Source: Solibacillus ferritrahens | GTDB lineage: Bacteria; Bacillota; Bacilli; Bacillales_A; Planococcaceae | Reading direction: 5' to 3' | Length of the DNA stretch: 64,000 nt | Assembly (NCBI RefSeq): GCF_037027585.1 | Contig: NZ_JAXCLE010000011.1 | Span: 1 to 64,000 of the forward strand | In this document: piece by piece, positions 1 to 8,322 of the stretch | Numbering within the stretch: position 1 is the first letter of the stretch | Layout of the letters: each line of letters begins with the position of its first letter | Notes under the pieces: model-generated | The model's input: only the letters and a program-made list of their open reading frames with translations | What the model was told of the DNA's origin: nothing | Databases searched by the model: none | Translations under genes and position numbers: made by a program

Positions 1-88
1 AGTGAGCGAATACGTCGTTTCCGCCTTCAACTTCGATAAATCCAAAACCTTTTTCTGCGTTAAACCATTTTACTGTACCTTGTGTCAT
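1..88 (-). CDS. Cold-shock domain protein, C-terminal part beyond the window edge
   Basis: The first 29 codons are visible, beginning MTQGTVKWFNAEKGFGFI and reaching the DVFAH stretch. These match the RNP1 (KGFGFI) and RNP2-like segments of the CspA/CspB OB-fold family of about 66 residues. Such proteins bind single-stranded RNA and DNA and act as RNA chaperones at low temperature. The ATG at 88-86 follows a GGAGG site with normal spacing. The gene has its own sigma-A-like promoter (238-266) and a leader of about 140 nt carrying a long hairpin, as is usual for cold-shock mRNAs. The rest lies outside the window, so which paralogue it is cannot be told. Confidence 0.93.
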   Translation of the reverse strand, partial: MTQGTVKWFNAEKGFGFIEVEGGNDVFAH

Positions 89-231
89 TTAAATGACCTC
101 CATTATTCGTATTAATAAGATCATAATTCCTCAAAAAAGAAAAAAATTCACATATTACAAAAAGTATTAAATAAAACACGAATACTCTTTGTAATAGGTG
201 AATTTATTAATGTATTGTAATCCGTCTTATT
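89..231 (-). promoter_or_regulatory. Structured 5' leader of the cold-shock gene
   Basis: Between the predicted transcription start (about 231) and the ATG at 88 lies an AT-rich leader of about 140 nt. It contains an imperfect inverted repeat with arms 146-168 and 181-203, pairing TATTACAAA with TTTGTAATA, GTATT with AATAC and ATTCA with TGAAT, around a 12-nt loop. Cold-shock mRNAs commonly carry long temperature-sensitive leaders. A regulatory role here is inferred from position and structure only. Confidence 0.55.
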
Positions 232-237
232 AACCAT

Positions 238-266
238 AGTATATAACAAATATTTAGTAATGTCCA
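238..266 (-). promoter_or_regulatory. Sigma-A-like promoter of the cold-shock gene
   Basis: On the minus strand TGGACA (266-261) is followed by 17 nt and TATACT (243-238). This is close to TTGACA-N17-TATAAT. It predicts a start near 231 and therefore a long 5' leader. Confidence 0.6.
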
Positions 267-332
267 GTACAGAGTTTACTAAGTGAAATATCTTACAACG
301 GATTGCTGTTATCATTTAATGTTCTTTATCAA

Positions 333-360
333 AAAGAGACCATAAAGTGATGGTCTCTTT
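333..360 (-). terminator. Terminator after the carbonic anhydrase gene
   Basis: A perfect 11-bp stem (AAAGAGACCAT, 333-343, with 350-360) has a 6-nt loop. Read on the minus strand it runs into a short U tract from 335-331. Confidence 0.75.
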
Positions 361-421
361 ACCTATGCACTCGTTTGATTAACATACTACCTCTTTGAAC
401 TATCGGTAGAATTTTTCAGTT

Positions 422-1225
422 CTAATTTTTATTAACTTCCCGATCATTTAATGGCTGTACTGGTCGATGATTATCTGGGAAGATTTGCTGGAATGCTTGT
501 ATCTGTTCTTTTGACATTTCAATTGGCTGTTCAAAAACGATCCATTTTACCTCTTCTGTACAAGGAGGTGTCGTTAAGGATCCTGCATAATGGAAAGACA
601 TTTGATTTTCAGGTAACAAAGCCTGTAAATCAATTAGATAGTCTTCCGAATTTCCTTCTTTGGTTTCTTCCGCTGGTAATCCACCCCAAACAGATGCAAG
701 AATTTCATTTTCCTTTCCTTCCTGAATCATCAATCCAAGGACAGCCAGGTTTCCATTCTTATCACTATGTACTAAATGTAGCTCCATCTCATAACTTTGA
801 CCATTAAACTGATGCTCACTTGGCGTATGGAAATGGAATTGTAAAAGCTTATATTCATTTCCCTCAACAATCATGCTGTTGCTTTCTGTTGTGGCATTAG
901 CCTGTACGGTATGACCGTTGTTTATGAGTGTAAAATTGGTTGGCTTATAGTTAATCTGATTTTCTGTTAATTTTTTATCTACTTTCACTTGGGAAAATTC
1001 CAGATTAATCGGTGATTGTTCGTCTCCGTTAACACATGCTAAGTTTTCACCGTTTAGTTCACCCCAGTATTCAGGTCCCGTAACATCATCATAAGACCAT
1101 TCCTTTTGTTCCGTACTAGCTTTTTCATCTTCTTTTGGTTCAATAGTTTCTGTAGATTGTTCCGCACACGCTGCAAGAGACAAGTTTAAAAATACAGCTA
1201 AAGATAAATATCCGAGTTTTTTCAT
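422..1225 (-). CDS. Alpha-class carbonic anhydrase lipoprotein
   Basis: Hydrates CO2 to bicarbonate on the outer face of the membrane. The 267-residue product has a lipoprotein signal with lipobox LAAC (Cys20). The alpha-carbonic anhydrase fold follows, with zinc ligands His131 and His133 in QFHFHTPSEH and His150 in MELHLVH. The substrate-pocket motif SLTTPPC is present, and Cys64 and Cys222 can form the usual disulfide. The start at 1225 is chosen because AAGGAGG ends 8 nt upstream; a longer reading from 1246 would put the Shine-Dalgarno sequence inside the gene. It is monocistronic with its own terminator. Bacterial alpha enzymes of this type are exported; the physiological role here is inferred. 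Confidence 0.93.
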   Translation of the reverse strand: MKKLGYLSLAVFLNLSLAACAEQSTETIEPKEDEKASTEQKEWSYDDVTGPEYWGELNGENLACVNGDEQSPINLEFSQVKVDKKLTENQINYKPTNFTLINNGHTVQANATTESNSMIVEGNEYKLLQFHFHTPSEHQFNGQSYEMELHLVHSDKNGNLAVLGLMIQEGKENEILASVWGGLPAEETKEGNSEDYLIDLQALLPENQMSFHYAGSLTTPPCTEEVKWIVFEQPIEMSKEQIQAFQQIFPDNHRPVQPLNDREVNKN

Positions 1226-1470
1226 TAGTAAAACCTCCTTTTTCAATACATTATCTAGGTTACTAAAAATCTGATGAGGAATCGCAGAAATATACTTAAA
1301 ATTAGAAATTCAGTAAATAAATACTATCACTTTATCCATATAAAGCATCATAAAAAACTTAATATTCAACCAATTTATAATACATTTTGTGCATACTCTA
1401 CAGTTTCATTTAAAAAAGGTAAAATGATATTGAAAATACAAAAAAACATTAAAAGATATGAGGGATTCCT

Positions 1471-1785
1471 ATGAACGCATATTTTCTATTGGCAGTTGCC
1501 ATTGTTAGTGAAGTGTTTGGAAGTACAATGCTTAAAGCGTCAAGCGGCTTCAAAAAATTATTACCTGTCATTGGAATAGCTATTGGTTATGCCATCGCTT
1601 TTTATGCTTTATCGTTATCACTAAAGACACTTCCTCTTGGGTTGGCATATGCGATCTGGTCTGGAGTAGGGACAGCTTTAACTGCATTAATCGGAATTAT
1701 CATTTTTAAAGAGGGCTGGAACAGCAAAAAGCTTTTAGGATTAGGGTTAATTATTGGAGGCGTTGTTATTTTGAATATTGGCTAA
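1471..1785 (+). CDS. SMR-family efflux protein, first subunit
   Basis: A 104-residue small multidrug resistance protein with four predicted membrane helices. The key membrane-embedded glutamate is Glu14 in the helix 1 motif SEVFGSTMLK, and the helix 3 motif AYAIWSGVG is present. SMR proteins exchange protons for cationic drugs, guanidinium or polyamines. The gene lies 32 nt upstream of a second SMR gene, so the two probably form an obligate hetero-oligomer of the EbrAB/YkkCD type. The ribosome site (GAGGGA) is moderate. Substrate cannot be told from sequence. Confidence 0.9.
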   Translation: MNAYFLLAVAIVSEVFGSTMLKASSGFKKLLPVIGIAIGYAIAFYALSLSLKTLPLGLAYAIWSGVGTALTALIGIIIFKEGWNSKKLLGLGLIIGGVVILNIG

Positions 1786-1817
1786 CCCTACTATCTTAAA
1801 GAAAAGAGGATAAAAAT

Positions 1818-2162
1818 ATGAAAGCATACTTTTTATTAACAATATCAATAATTTGCGAGGTATTCGCTACAACGATGCTAAAAATATCAGATGGTTTCAC
1901 ATTACCTTTACCCTCAGCAGCAGTCGTTCTCGGATATGGACTTTCATTCCTTTTTCTAGGGTTAACTTTGAAAACATTACCCTTAAGCTTGACCTATGCA
2001 ATATGGGCTGGAGTCGGAACCTTATTAACACTCTTTGTAAGTGTTGTATTATGGGATGAAGTTCTAAGTATCCTTAAAGTAACTGGCATAATATTAATTA
2101 TAGGCGGAGTCGCAGTATTAAACGCCGCATCCAATAACAAAGCGGCAGAACCAACAAACTAA
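1818..2162 (+). CDS. SMR-family efflux protein, second subunit
   Basis: A 114-residue paralogue of the preceding gene, with four helices, Glu14 in CEVFATTMLK and the helix 3 motif TYAIWAGVG. It has a hydrophilic C-terminal tail ending AAEPTN. The two genes share a direction and have a 32-nt gap with a GAGGA ribosome site, so they look like one transcription unit encoding an asymmetric pair. A GC-rich inverted repeat (2139-2146 with 2169-2176) spans the stop codon and may act as a weak terminator. In such pairs the subunits insert in opposite topology; that is family knowledge, not shown here. Confidence 0.9.
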   Translation: MKAYFLLTISIICEVFATTMLKISDGFTLPLPSAAVVLGYGLSFLFLGLTLKTLPLSLTYAIWAGVGTLLTLFVSVVLWDEVLSILKVTGIILIIGGVAVLNAASNNKAAEPTN

Positions 2163-2207
2163 GGCACAGCCGCTTTAATCTCAATCCTAAAAGCACATTT
2201 ATGCAAT

Positions 2208-2927
2208 TTATAATATTTTCATATAAACCCCTATTATCCCCATTCCTATCAAAGTCCAAAGTAAGACTTTAAACGTTGACGATTTGATTAATGCCGGGAA
2301 TAAAATTTCCGATACAGTAACCATAAAAATGATTCCTAAAGTTAAGCCAATTAAGATGGTATTGATTGACTGGTGTACAAATCCTAAAAAATCACCAATA
2401 AAGACGCCTAGAGTAACTGGTATCGATACAATAAAGGTAATTAAAAATACAATAAAAAGATTCATTCGCGTTCCTGCCAAAATCAAAGGGGTAAACAAAA
2501 TAATACCTTCGGGGATACTATGGAATAACAATGTCTGCAACAATGCCATTGTAAATTCAGAATCTTGATTCGCCCCTAAAATAATTCCCATTGGTATATT
2601 GTGAATCGATAGACTGAATATTAATAATAAACTTGTACGAATATACAAATTATCTTTTTCAATATTTTTTTTACTTTCGTTACTATGTACACTATTATGC
2701 AATACTGCAAAAATAATCATCCCGAATGTAAACCCTAAAAACGTACTTGCCCAGCCGCCTAATTCAACTGCCTCCGGAAAAATTTCAAAACTAATTAAGC
2801 CAAAAATTATACCTGCACAGAGCCCGTAAAAAATATCTACTCTCTGATGCAGTCCTTTGAAAAGCCATGCTATTAGACCACCAATAAATAAGCCTAAAAA
2901 AGTACATAAAAAACCTAATAACCACAT
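2208..2927 (-). CDS. ZIP-family metal transporter
   Basis: A 239-residue membrane protein with about eight predicted helices. It carries two histidine motifs typical of ZIP carriers, HNIPMG in the fourth helix region and HSIPEG in the next. ZIP proteins bring zinc, iron or manganese into the cytoplasm. The first motif has Met where family members usually have Glu (HNxPEG), so one metal-site ligand may be missing. A short loop with His and Lys/Glu residues (around 76-90) is in the usual place of the variable metal-binding loop. The start at 2927 follows AAAGGTG. It appears monocistronic; metal specificity is unknown. Confidence 0.85.
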   Translation of the reverse strand: MWLLGFLCTFLGLFIGGLIAWLFKGLHQRVDIFYGLCAGIIFGLISFEIFPEAVELGGWASTFLGFTFGMIIFAVLHNSVHSNESKKNIEKDNLYIRTSLLLIFSLSIHNIPMGIILGANQDSEFTMALLQTLLFHSIPEGIILFTPLILAGTRMNLFIVFLITFIVSIPVTLGVFIGDFLGFVHQSINTILIGLTLGIIFMVTVSEILFPALIKSSTFKVLLWTLIGMGIIGVYMKIL

Positions 2928-3020
2928 GCCGTATTATCACCTTTCCATCAGTATAATAAGTGGTATGGTTTATCAGGGTGATTTATGAAAAATCCTTAAA
3001 ATAAATACTTATTCATACTG

Positions 3021-3048
3021 AAAAAAGCGAATCCTCTATGGAAACGCT
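3021..3048 (-). terminator. Terminator after the Cys-rich copper protein gene
   Basis: On the minus strand AGCG-tt-TCC pairs with GGA-tt-CGCT around a 5-nt loop and is followed directly by six U residues. Confidence 0.7.
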
Positions 3049-3065
3049 CCTTCAAAAAATAAAAA

Positions 3066-3395
3066 TTATGCAATCAGACTTCGGCATGCTTCTGCACATT
3101 TAAAACAAGCCTCCGCACATTTTTGGCAGTGTTCATGATGGTGATTTTTACATTCATTACCGCATGCTTCACAAATTTGCGCACATACTTGGGCCAGTTC
3201 AGAAATAAATGGTGTTCCTCTACTGATTGCCTGTTCAAAGTAAGCACAAATATCTGCACACTCTCTATCAAGACGAATACAGCCCACCATCATTTTTACA
3301 TCTTCTTCTTTCAAACAAGCATCATAACAATGATTGCAAGCAGCCATGCATTCATAAAGTGCCTCTATTACTGACTGATAATGTTCATGTGTCAT
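3066..3395 (-). CDS. Four-helix-bundle copper-storage protein (Csp3/YhjQ type)
   Basis: A 109-residue protein with 16 cysteines, mostly spaced CxxC or CxxxC along helices (for example ECMAACNHCYDAC and CQKCAEACFKCAEAC), plus a HHHEH cluster. This is the hallmark of the cytosolic Csp copper-storage family (DUF326). These proteins form tetramers of four-helix bundles and load many Cu(I) ions inside the bundle. There is no signal peptide, which fits the cytosolic Csp3 branch. The start at 3395 is fixed by AAAGGAGG 8 nt upstream; a longer reading would bury this site. No copper regulator or exporter gene is adjacent. Confidence 0.88.
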   Translation of the reverse strand: MTHEHYQSVIEALYECMAACNHCYDACLKEEDVKMMVGCIRLDRECADICAYFEQAISRGTPFISELAQVCAQICEACGNECKNHHHEHCQKCAEACFKCAEACRSLIA

Positions 3396-3485
3396 TAACT
3401 TTGCCTCCTTTAACTTATTATTTACTCTGATACCCCGCCATTGCATCCTAAAACATACTTTTAACCAAGCACCTATATACTAAAA

Positions 3486-3944
3486 TTAATTTATATCACC
3501 TAAATAAGTTGCAGCTTTCTCCCCGTTAAAATAAGAAATCAACTGGGGTTTCATTGCTTGCGGGTATAATCTAAAGTTCAATAATTCCTTAATCGGTAAC
3601 CATTCTGTACCTAATTGTCCATTGTCGGGGTTACTTCCGCTATCAAAGGTATCCTGATGTACTCGACACAAAAACATAAATTCCGTTTGCTGTGCATGAG
3701 CATGTCTAGCAGAGAATTCATGGTTTTTTCCAATGTATTCACGTACAAAGATCAACTCTCCAATTTCCACTTTGGCACCTATTTCTTCCATGCACTCTCT
3801 TTCTAATGCTTGATGCAGATTTTCACCATGCTCTTGACCACCGCCCGGTAAAGTATAGTATGTACTATTATTTTCCTGTAATTTTATAGCTAATAACTTC
3901 CCGTCCTTTACGATAACTGCTTTTGCTGAATTTCTTATTTCCAT
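3486..3944 (-). CDS. Nudix hydrolase
   Basis: Hydrolyses a nucleoside diphosphate linked to another moiety. The complete Nudix box is visible: G-x5-E-x7-R-E-C-M-E-E-I-G-A, within GGGQEHGENLHQALERECME. The protein is about 152 residues, usual for a single-domain enzyme. Two in-frame ATGs lie 6 nt apart (3950 and 3944). The second is preferred because the GGGGGAG ribosome site sits only 2 nt before the first. The substrate cannot be inferred. The gene lies alone, 90 nt upstream of the Cys-rich copper protein gene, in the same direction. Confidence 0.88.
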   Translation of the reverse strand: MEIRNSAKAVIVKDGKLLAIKLQENNSTYYTLPGGGQEHGENLHQALERECMEEIGAKVEIGELIFVREYIGKNHEFSARHAHAQQTEFMFLCRVHQDTFDSGSNPDNGQLGTEWLPIKELLNFRLYPQAMKPQLISYFNGEKAATYLGDIN

Positions 3945-4025
3945 TTTCATTACTCCCCCTTACTACTTAGTTCTAATAATGAACTCCCACCTCAACATTT
4001 TACTGTATTTTACAATTTTTACACT

Positions 4026-4059
4026 AAAAAAAGCGAAAGGTCCATATAAACCCTTTCGC
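4026..4059 (-). terminator. Terminator of the lysine-catabolism cluster
   Basis: An 8-bp stem (GCGAAAGG, 4033-4040, with CCTTTCGC, 4052-4059) is followed on the minus strand by seven U residues. It lies 10 nt past the acyl-CoA dehydrogenase stop. Confidence 0.85.
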
Positions 4060-4068
4060 CCCACTCTA

Positions 4069-5259
4069 TTATTCAAACGGCCAGCTAGGCAGCATACAGC
4101 GCAGTTTTTTATCGTTGCGTTTCCCGAGTACATAATCAGCTTGCATAATTGTATGAATTTCCCGCGTTCCTTCATATATAACAGGTGCTTTTGAATTTCG
4201 CAAATAGCGAGCTACTGGATACTCATCGGAATAACCATATGCCCCATGAATTTGTACAGCGTCATCTGCTGCTTTATTTGCAAAATCACATGCTTGCCAT
4301 TTTGCGAGAGAAGTCTCACGGGTATTCCGCACGCCTTTGTTTTTCAGCTCACCAACCCTGTATACAAGAAGTTTACTCATTTCATAGCCTGCTTCCATCT
4401 TTGCAAGCATTTGACCGACTAACTGATGCTCACCGATTGGCTTTCCAAAAGTTTCACGTTCCTTGCAGTACTTCACACTGGCCTCGATACAAGCCTGAAT
4501 TAGACCAACTGCACCTGCTGCTACAGTAAAGCGTCCATTATCAAGGGCGGACATGGCAATTTTAAACCCTTCCCCTTCTTCACCTAATAAATTGGCAACC
4601 GGAATTTTCACATCATCAAAAAACAGCTCGCCTGTATTGCCTGCCCGAATGCCGTACTTTCCTTTAATCGCCTTTGAGCTAAAGCCAGCCCATTCCCGCT
4701 CCACGATAAAAGCGGAAATACCGTGATGCGCCTTTTCCTTGTCTGTATACGCAAAAACGATGAAGTGATCCGCAATATCACATAAAGAAATCCATGTTTT
4801 TTGCCCATTCAAAATATAATAGTCCCCGTCCCGTTTGGCAAAGGAGTTCATCGCAGCCACATCAGACCCTGCACCAGGTTCTGTTAAGCCAAATGCACCA
4901 ATTTTCTCACCCTTTGCCTGGGGTATTAAATATTTTTCCTTTTGGGTATTTGTTCCCCATTGCATAAGCGTCATGCTGTTGAGACCTGTATGCACAGAAA
5001 CAGCCGTACGAAAAGCTGTATCCCCCCGCTCCAACTCTTCACATACTATCGCAAGCGAGTTATAATCCATTCCAGCCCCGCCGTATTTTTCAGGAACACA
5101 AACTCCCATCAGCCCAAGCTCAGCTAGACGCTCCCATACTTTAGGATCAAATCCACCATTTATATCCCAATCTGCAATATATGGGATAATTTCATTGTCG
5201 ACAAATTGCCGCACTGTTTTACGTAAAAGTGTTTGCTCTTCAGTAAACTCGAAGTTCAT
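4069..5259 (-). CDS. Acyl-CoA dehydrogenase, possibly glutaryl-CoA dehydrogenase
   Basis: A 396-residue FAD-dependent acyl-CoA dehydrogenase. The FAD-binding segments GLTEPGAGSDVAAM and TWISL are present, as is the catalytic-base region VIYEGTREIH near the C terminus, where the glutamate abstracts the alpha proton. It passes electrons to ETF. The start at 5259 follows TAGGAG with good spacing, and the gap to the upstream lysine dehydrogenase-like gene is only 10 nt, so the two are cotranscribed. That context suggests glutaryl-CoA dehydrogenase, the last specific step of lysine breakdown. Sequence alone does not exclude another short-chain substrate. Confidence 0.85.
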   Translation of the reverse strand: MNFEFTEEQTLLRKTVRQFVDNEIIPYIADWDINGGFDPKVWERLAELGLMGVCVPEKYGGAGMDYNSLAIVCEELERGDTAFRTAVSVHTGLNSMTLMQWGTNTQKEKYLIPQAKGEKIGAFGLTEPGAGSDVAAMNSFAKRDGDYYILNGQKTWISLCDIADHFIVFAYTDKEKAHHGISAFIVEREWAGFSSKAIKGKYGIRAGNTGELFFDDVKIPVANLLGEEGEGFKIAMSALDNGRFTVAAGAVGLIQACIEASVKYCKERETFGKPIGEHQLVGQMLAKMEAGYEMSKLLVYRVGELKNKGVRNTRETSLAKWQACDFANKAADDAVQIHGAYGYSDEYPVARYLRNSKAPVIYEGTREIHTIMQADYVLGKRNDKKLRCMLPSWPFE

Positions 5260-5269
5260 AAAATCACTC

Positions 5270-6442
5270 CTACCATTTAACAATCATTGAAGAACGATGT
5301 GATGTTTCTTTAATGTCGACACCACGCTTTGCCATTTCCTTAATGAATTCACGGCCTGGTACTACTGATTCTGGAGCAATTACACCACGCTCTGTAATCA
5401 TCCCATTGCCAACCATTTGCGCCACGACTGAAATTGTATTGGCTGTCGCACGTGCCATTGCCGTTACATTTTTCTCTAAATCTTTGCGTACTACCATTTC
5501 ATACTCGTACGTAATTTGTTCTTCTGACTTTTCCCCTGAAATAATCGCACGCAACAATACAGCGTCCGTTTTCTTGCCTAAATCCAATTTTTTCTTCAAT
5601 ACTTCTTTTGTTACTTCTCGAACATTTACTTCCTGCCCACCAGCTTCTACAGTATTGTTTTTATCTAGGAAACCTAACTCGGCTAGTAATTTGAACTTTT
5701 CAGCATGACCTTTATAGCGGATTGTTTTGTATTCTAATGTCTTTACATTCGGGAAGGTTTTGTATAAAGTCGAAATTCCCCCCGATGTATAAAACGCCTC
5801 AAGTACACCAAACTCATCAAAGTAGATTGGCTCAATGCCTGTTAAAGATTCCACCTCAGCTAAAATGCCTTTTTGAATCATTTTAGATGGCTCTGTATAG
5901 TGGTCGAATACACCATCCAAAGAAAATACACGAGTATAATGCAGCGGTGGCTTCGGCTCTGTTGGAATGCCACCTACGTATAATTTGATTGAGTCTACCG
6001 TATCAAGCTTCGTTGCACCATATCCTGCTAGAATATTTACCATTCCGGGTGCTACTCCTAAATCCGGAATAATTGTCACACCTTTTTCAGCAGCCAAATT
6101 ATTTAACTGAAAAATCGATTCAGTAATGCCGCCTATATGACCGCCTAAATCAACCGAATGAACCCCTACATCAATTGCAGCCTTTGCTACGCGTTCGTTG
6201 AATGTATAGAACAATGCATTAATAACTACATTTCCACGCCCCATTACCTCACGCAAATCTTCATCACAATCTGCGTCCAGCTGTACAACCTCTACTTTTT
6301 TTGTATTTAAAGTATCGACGAATTCTTTCGCATTTTCGATTGATAAATCTGCTAAATATACTGTTTCTACTTCTTTACTATCGACTAAATCGCGTGCAAT
6401 TTCTTTCCCCATCAAACCAGCACCCAGCACTACTACTTTCAT
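5270..6442 (-). CDS. L-lysine 6-dehydrogenase-like protein (saccharopine dehydrogenase fold)
   Basis: A 390-residue protein starting with a Rossmann motif (GAGLMGKEIARDL) and continuing with the saccharopine dehydrogenase-type C-terminal domain. The segments DLGVAPGMVN, SLDGVFDHYTEP and TSGGISTL recall the Geobacillus L-lysine 6-dehydrogenase. That enzyme oxidatively deaminates lysine to 2-aminoadipate semialdehyde, which cyclises to piperideine-6-carboxylate. The resemblance is from memory. The adjacent aldehyde dehydrogenase and acyl-CoA dehydrogenase support a catabolic role. True saccharopine dehydrogenase is the main alternative. ATG at 6442 follows AAAGGGGA. Confidence 0.75.
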   Translation of the reverse strand: MKVVVLGAGLMGKEIARDLVDSKEVETVYLADLSIENAKEFVDTLNTKKVEVVQLDADCDEDLREVMGRGNVVINALFYTFNERVAKAAIDVGVHSVDLGGHIGGITESIFQLNNLAAEKGVTIIPDLGVAPGMVNILAGYGATKLDTVDSIKLYVGGIPTEPKPPLHYTRVFSLDGVFDHYTEPSKMIQKGILAEVESLTGIEPIYFDEFGVLEAFYTSGGISTLYKTFPNVKTLEYKTIRYKGHAEKFKLLAELGFLDKNNTVEAGGQEVNVREVTKEVLKKKLDLGKKTDAVLLRAIISGEKSEEQITYEYEMVVRKDLEKNVTAMARATANTISVVAQMVGNGMITERGVIAPESVVPGREFIKEMAKRGVDIKETSHRSSMIVKW

Positions 6443-6519
6443 GTAAACATCCCCTTTGTTTGTATAGTCAATTACACTTCAGCATAATTGCGTTCTTTGA
6501 CATCCTCCGGAAGCTATCT

Positions 6520-6577
6520 CATTCAGGAACTGCTTGAATGAAGATAAAGTAATATATGACGATTCGCGCTATGCGAA
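6520..6577. repeat. Two small hairpins between the aldehyde and lysine dehydrogenase genes
   Basis: The 138-nt spacer (6443-6580) holds two short inverted repeats: CATTCA with TGAATG (6520-6540), and TTCGC with GCGAA around a 5-nt loop (6563-6577). Neither has a U tract, so neither is a convincing terminator. They may stabilise or process the mRNA. Nothing else is seen in this spacer. Confidence 0.35.
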
Positions 6578-6580
6578 AAG

Positions 6581-8062
6581 TCACGCGTTATTATCGATTT
6601 GAGCACGTTGCAGCTTTCCACTGTAATCAACGTAAATGCTCTTCCATTCCGTATAGACATCAAGTGCGGCTTGCCCTGAATCACGATGTCCATTTCCAGT
6701 ACCTTTAGTACCTCCAAACGGCAAGTGGATTTCAGCTCCTGTTGTTCCAGCATTTACATACACAATACCTGTATCAAGTAATTGCTGTGCTTTGAATATT
6801 TTATTTACATCCTGTGAGAATATTGAGCTTGATAAGCCAAACTTCACATTGTTGTTAACTTCAATTGCTTCTTCTAAACTACTAACCTCAATGATGCTAA
6901 CGACAGGACCAAATATCTCCTCCTGTGCCAATATACTCGTTGCCTCCACATCGGTGAAAATCGTAGGTGCATAATAGTAGCCTTTCGCCAAGTCACCGTC
7001 AGTTAATATTTCTCCACCTATAAGTAAGTTTGCCCCTTGCTGCTTGCCTATTTGGACGTAATGGTTAATTTTTTCGAGTGCTGCCTTATTAATGACTGGT
7101 CCTATTTTGATTGTTGGATCCAGTCCGTCACCAATTGTCAGTTGCTTAGTTGCCTCCACAAGACGTTGCTCTAACTCCTGTTTTACATCTTTATGCACGA
7201 TAACGCGGCTACATGCTGTACAACGCTGACCGGCCGTGCCAAACGCACTCCATAAAATGCCTTCCAATGCTAAGTCTAAGTTTGCATCATCCATCACGAT
7301 GACTGCATTTTTCCCGCCCATTTCAAGCGATACTTTTTTCAAATGTTTTCCGCCAAGCTCCGCTACTTTGCTTCCTGTGGTTGTAGAGCCCGTAAAGGAA
7401 ATAATGCGTATGTCCGGATGCTCAACCATTGCAGTACCGACTGTAGGTCCAGAGCCAAATACTACGTTTACAACGCCTGGCGGTAACCCTACCTCTTCAA
7501 AGATTTTAGCTAATTCATATGCCATAAAAGGCGTTTCGTTTGAAGGCTTCCATACAACCGTATTGCCTGCCACAAGAGCTGGGAAAGCCTTCCATGTTGC
7601 AATCGCAATAGGGAAATTCCACGGTGTAATCAGCCCCGCTACCCCAATTGGTGCACGCACACTCATCGCAAATTTATTTGGCAACTCCGAAGGAACAGTT
7701 TCACCAAACAAACGTCTCCCTTCAGCCGCCATATACAGTGCCATATCAATACCTTCCTGTACTTCGCCACGTGCTTCTTCGATTACTTTGCCCATCTCTT
7801 TTGTCAGCGTTTGTGCCAGATGTTCTTTTTTCTCTTTTAATTTAAATGCAATTTCATATAAATAATCGGCACGCTTTGGTGCTGGGACAAGTGCCCACTC
7901 TTTTTGTGCCTCTTTCGCCTTTTGTGCAGCTAATTCGACTTGAAATTTTGTCGAAAGTGGTATTGTTCCTAACTGTTCACCATTTGCAGGATTTATCACA
8001 GACATTGTTTGCAATGAAGTATCTTCCATCCACTCTCCACCAATAAAATTTAACAGTTTCAT
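6581..8062 (-). CDS. NAD(P)-dependent aldehyde dehydrogenase
   Basis: A 493-residue aldehyde dehydrogenase with the cofactor segment PWNFP, the general-base motif SLEMGGKN and the catalytic cysteine in GTAGQRCTACSR. Family members oxidise aldehydes to acids through a thioester on that cysteine. It is the first gene of a likely three-gene operon. Next to a lysine dehydrogenase, its natural substrate would be 2-aminoadipate semialdehyde (piperideine-6-carboxylate). That assignment is contextual. The start at 8062 follows GAGGTGGGG. A 138-nt spacer with small hairpins separates it from the next gene, so expression may be partly uncoupled. Confidence 0.88.
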   Translation of the reverse strand: MKLLNFIGGEWMEDTSLQTMSVINPANGEQLGTIPLSTKFQVELAAQKAKEAQKEWALVPAPKRADYLYEIAFKLKEKKEHLAQTLTKEMGKVIEEARGEVQEGIDMALYMAAEGRRLFGETVPSELPNKFAMSVRAPIGVAGLITPWNFPIAIATWKAFPALVAGNTVVWKPSNETPFMAYELAKIFEEVGLPPGVVNVVFGSGPTVGTAMVEHPDIRIISFTGSTTTGSKVAELGGKHLKKVSLEMGGKNAVIVMDDANLDLALEGILWSAFGTAGQRCTACSRVIVHKDVKQELEQRLVEATKQLTIGDGLDPTIKIGPVINKAALEKINHYVQIGKQQGANLLIGGEILTDGDLAKGYYYAPTIFTDVEATSILAQEEIFGPVVSIIEVSSLEEAIEVNNNVKFGLSSSIFSQDVNKIFKAQQLLDTGIVYVNAGTTGAEIHLPFGGTKGTGNGHRDSGQAALDVYTEWKSIYVDYSGKLQRAQIDNNA

Positions 8063-8322
8063 TACCCCACCTCACAAATTCTAGTTTTCCCTTTATATGA
8101 TTCGACATTTTCTACTTTATACCCTTTTTTTCTACGAAAGAATATACATAAAATTCCGACAAATGCTAGGGTAGATGAATCAAAATGAGACAACCTATCA
8201 ATCCCGTTAATTATTAATTTGCTTAAAAATTTGCCCAATATATTTCCGTTACTTTGAAACTTTTGAAACTTATAAGCGTATGTATGTTGTAAATAAATTT
8301 AGTTTATTAAGGGGATATGTAT

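Noticed and set aside
1274..1474. A 66-codon plus-strand frame before the SMR pair
   Set aside because: Lys/Ile/Asn-rich AT-driven frame without a ribosome site that overlaps the start of the real SMR gene.
7236..7865. A 209-codon plus-strand frame
   Set aside because: It lies wholly antisense to the aldehyde dehydrogenase, lacks a ribosome site and has no recognisable domain. It is a shadow of codon bias.
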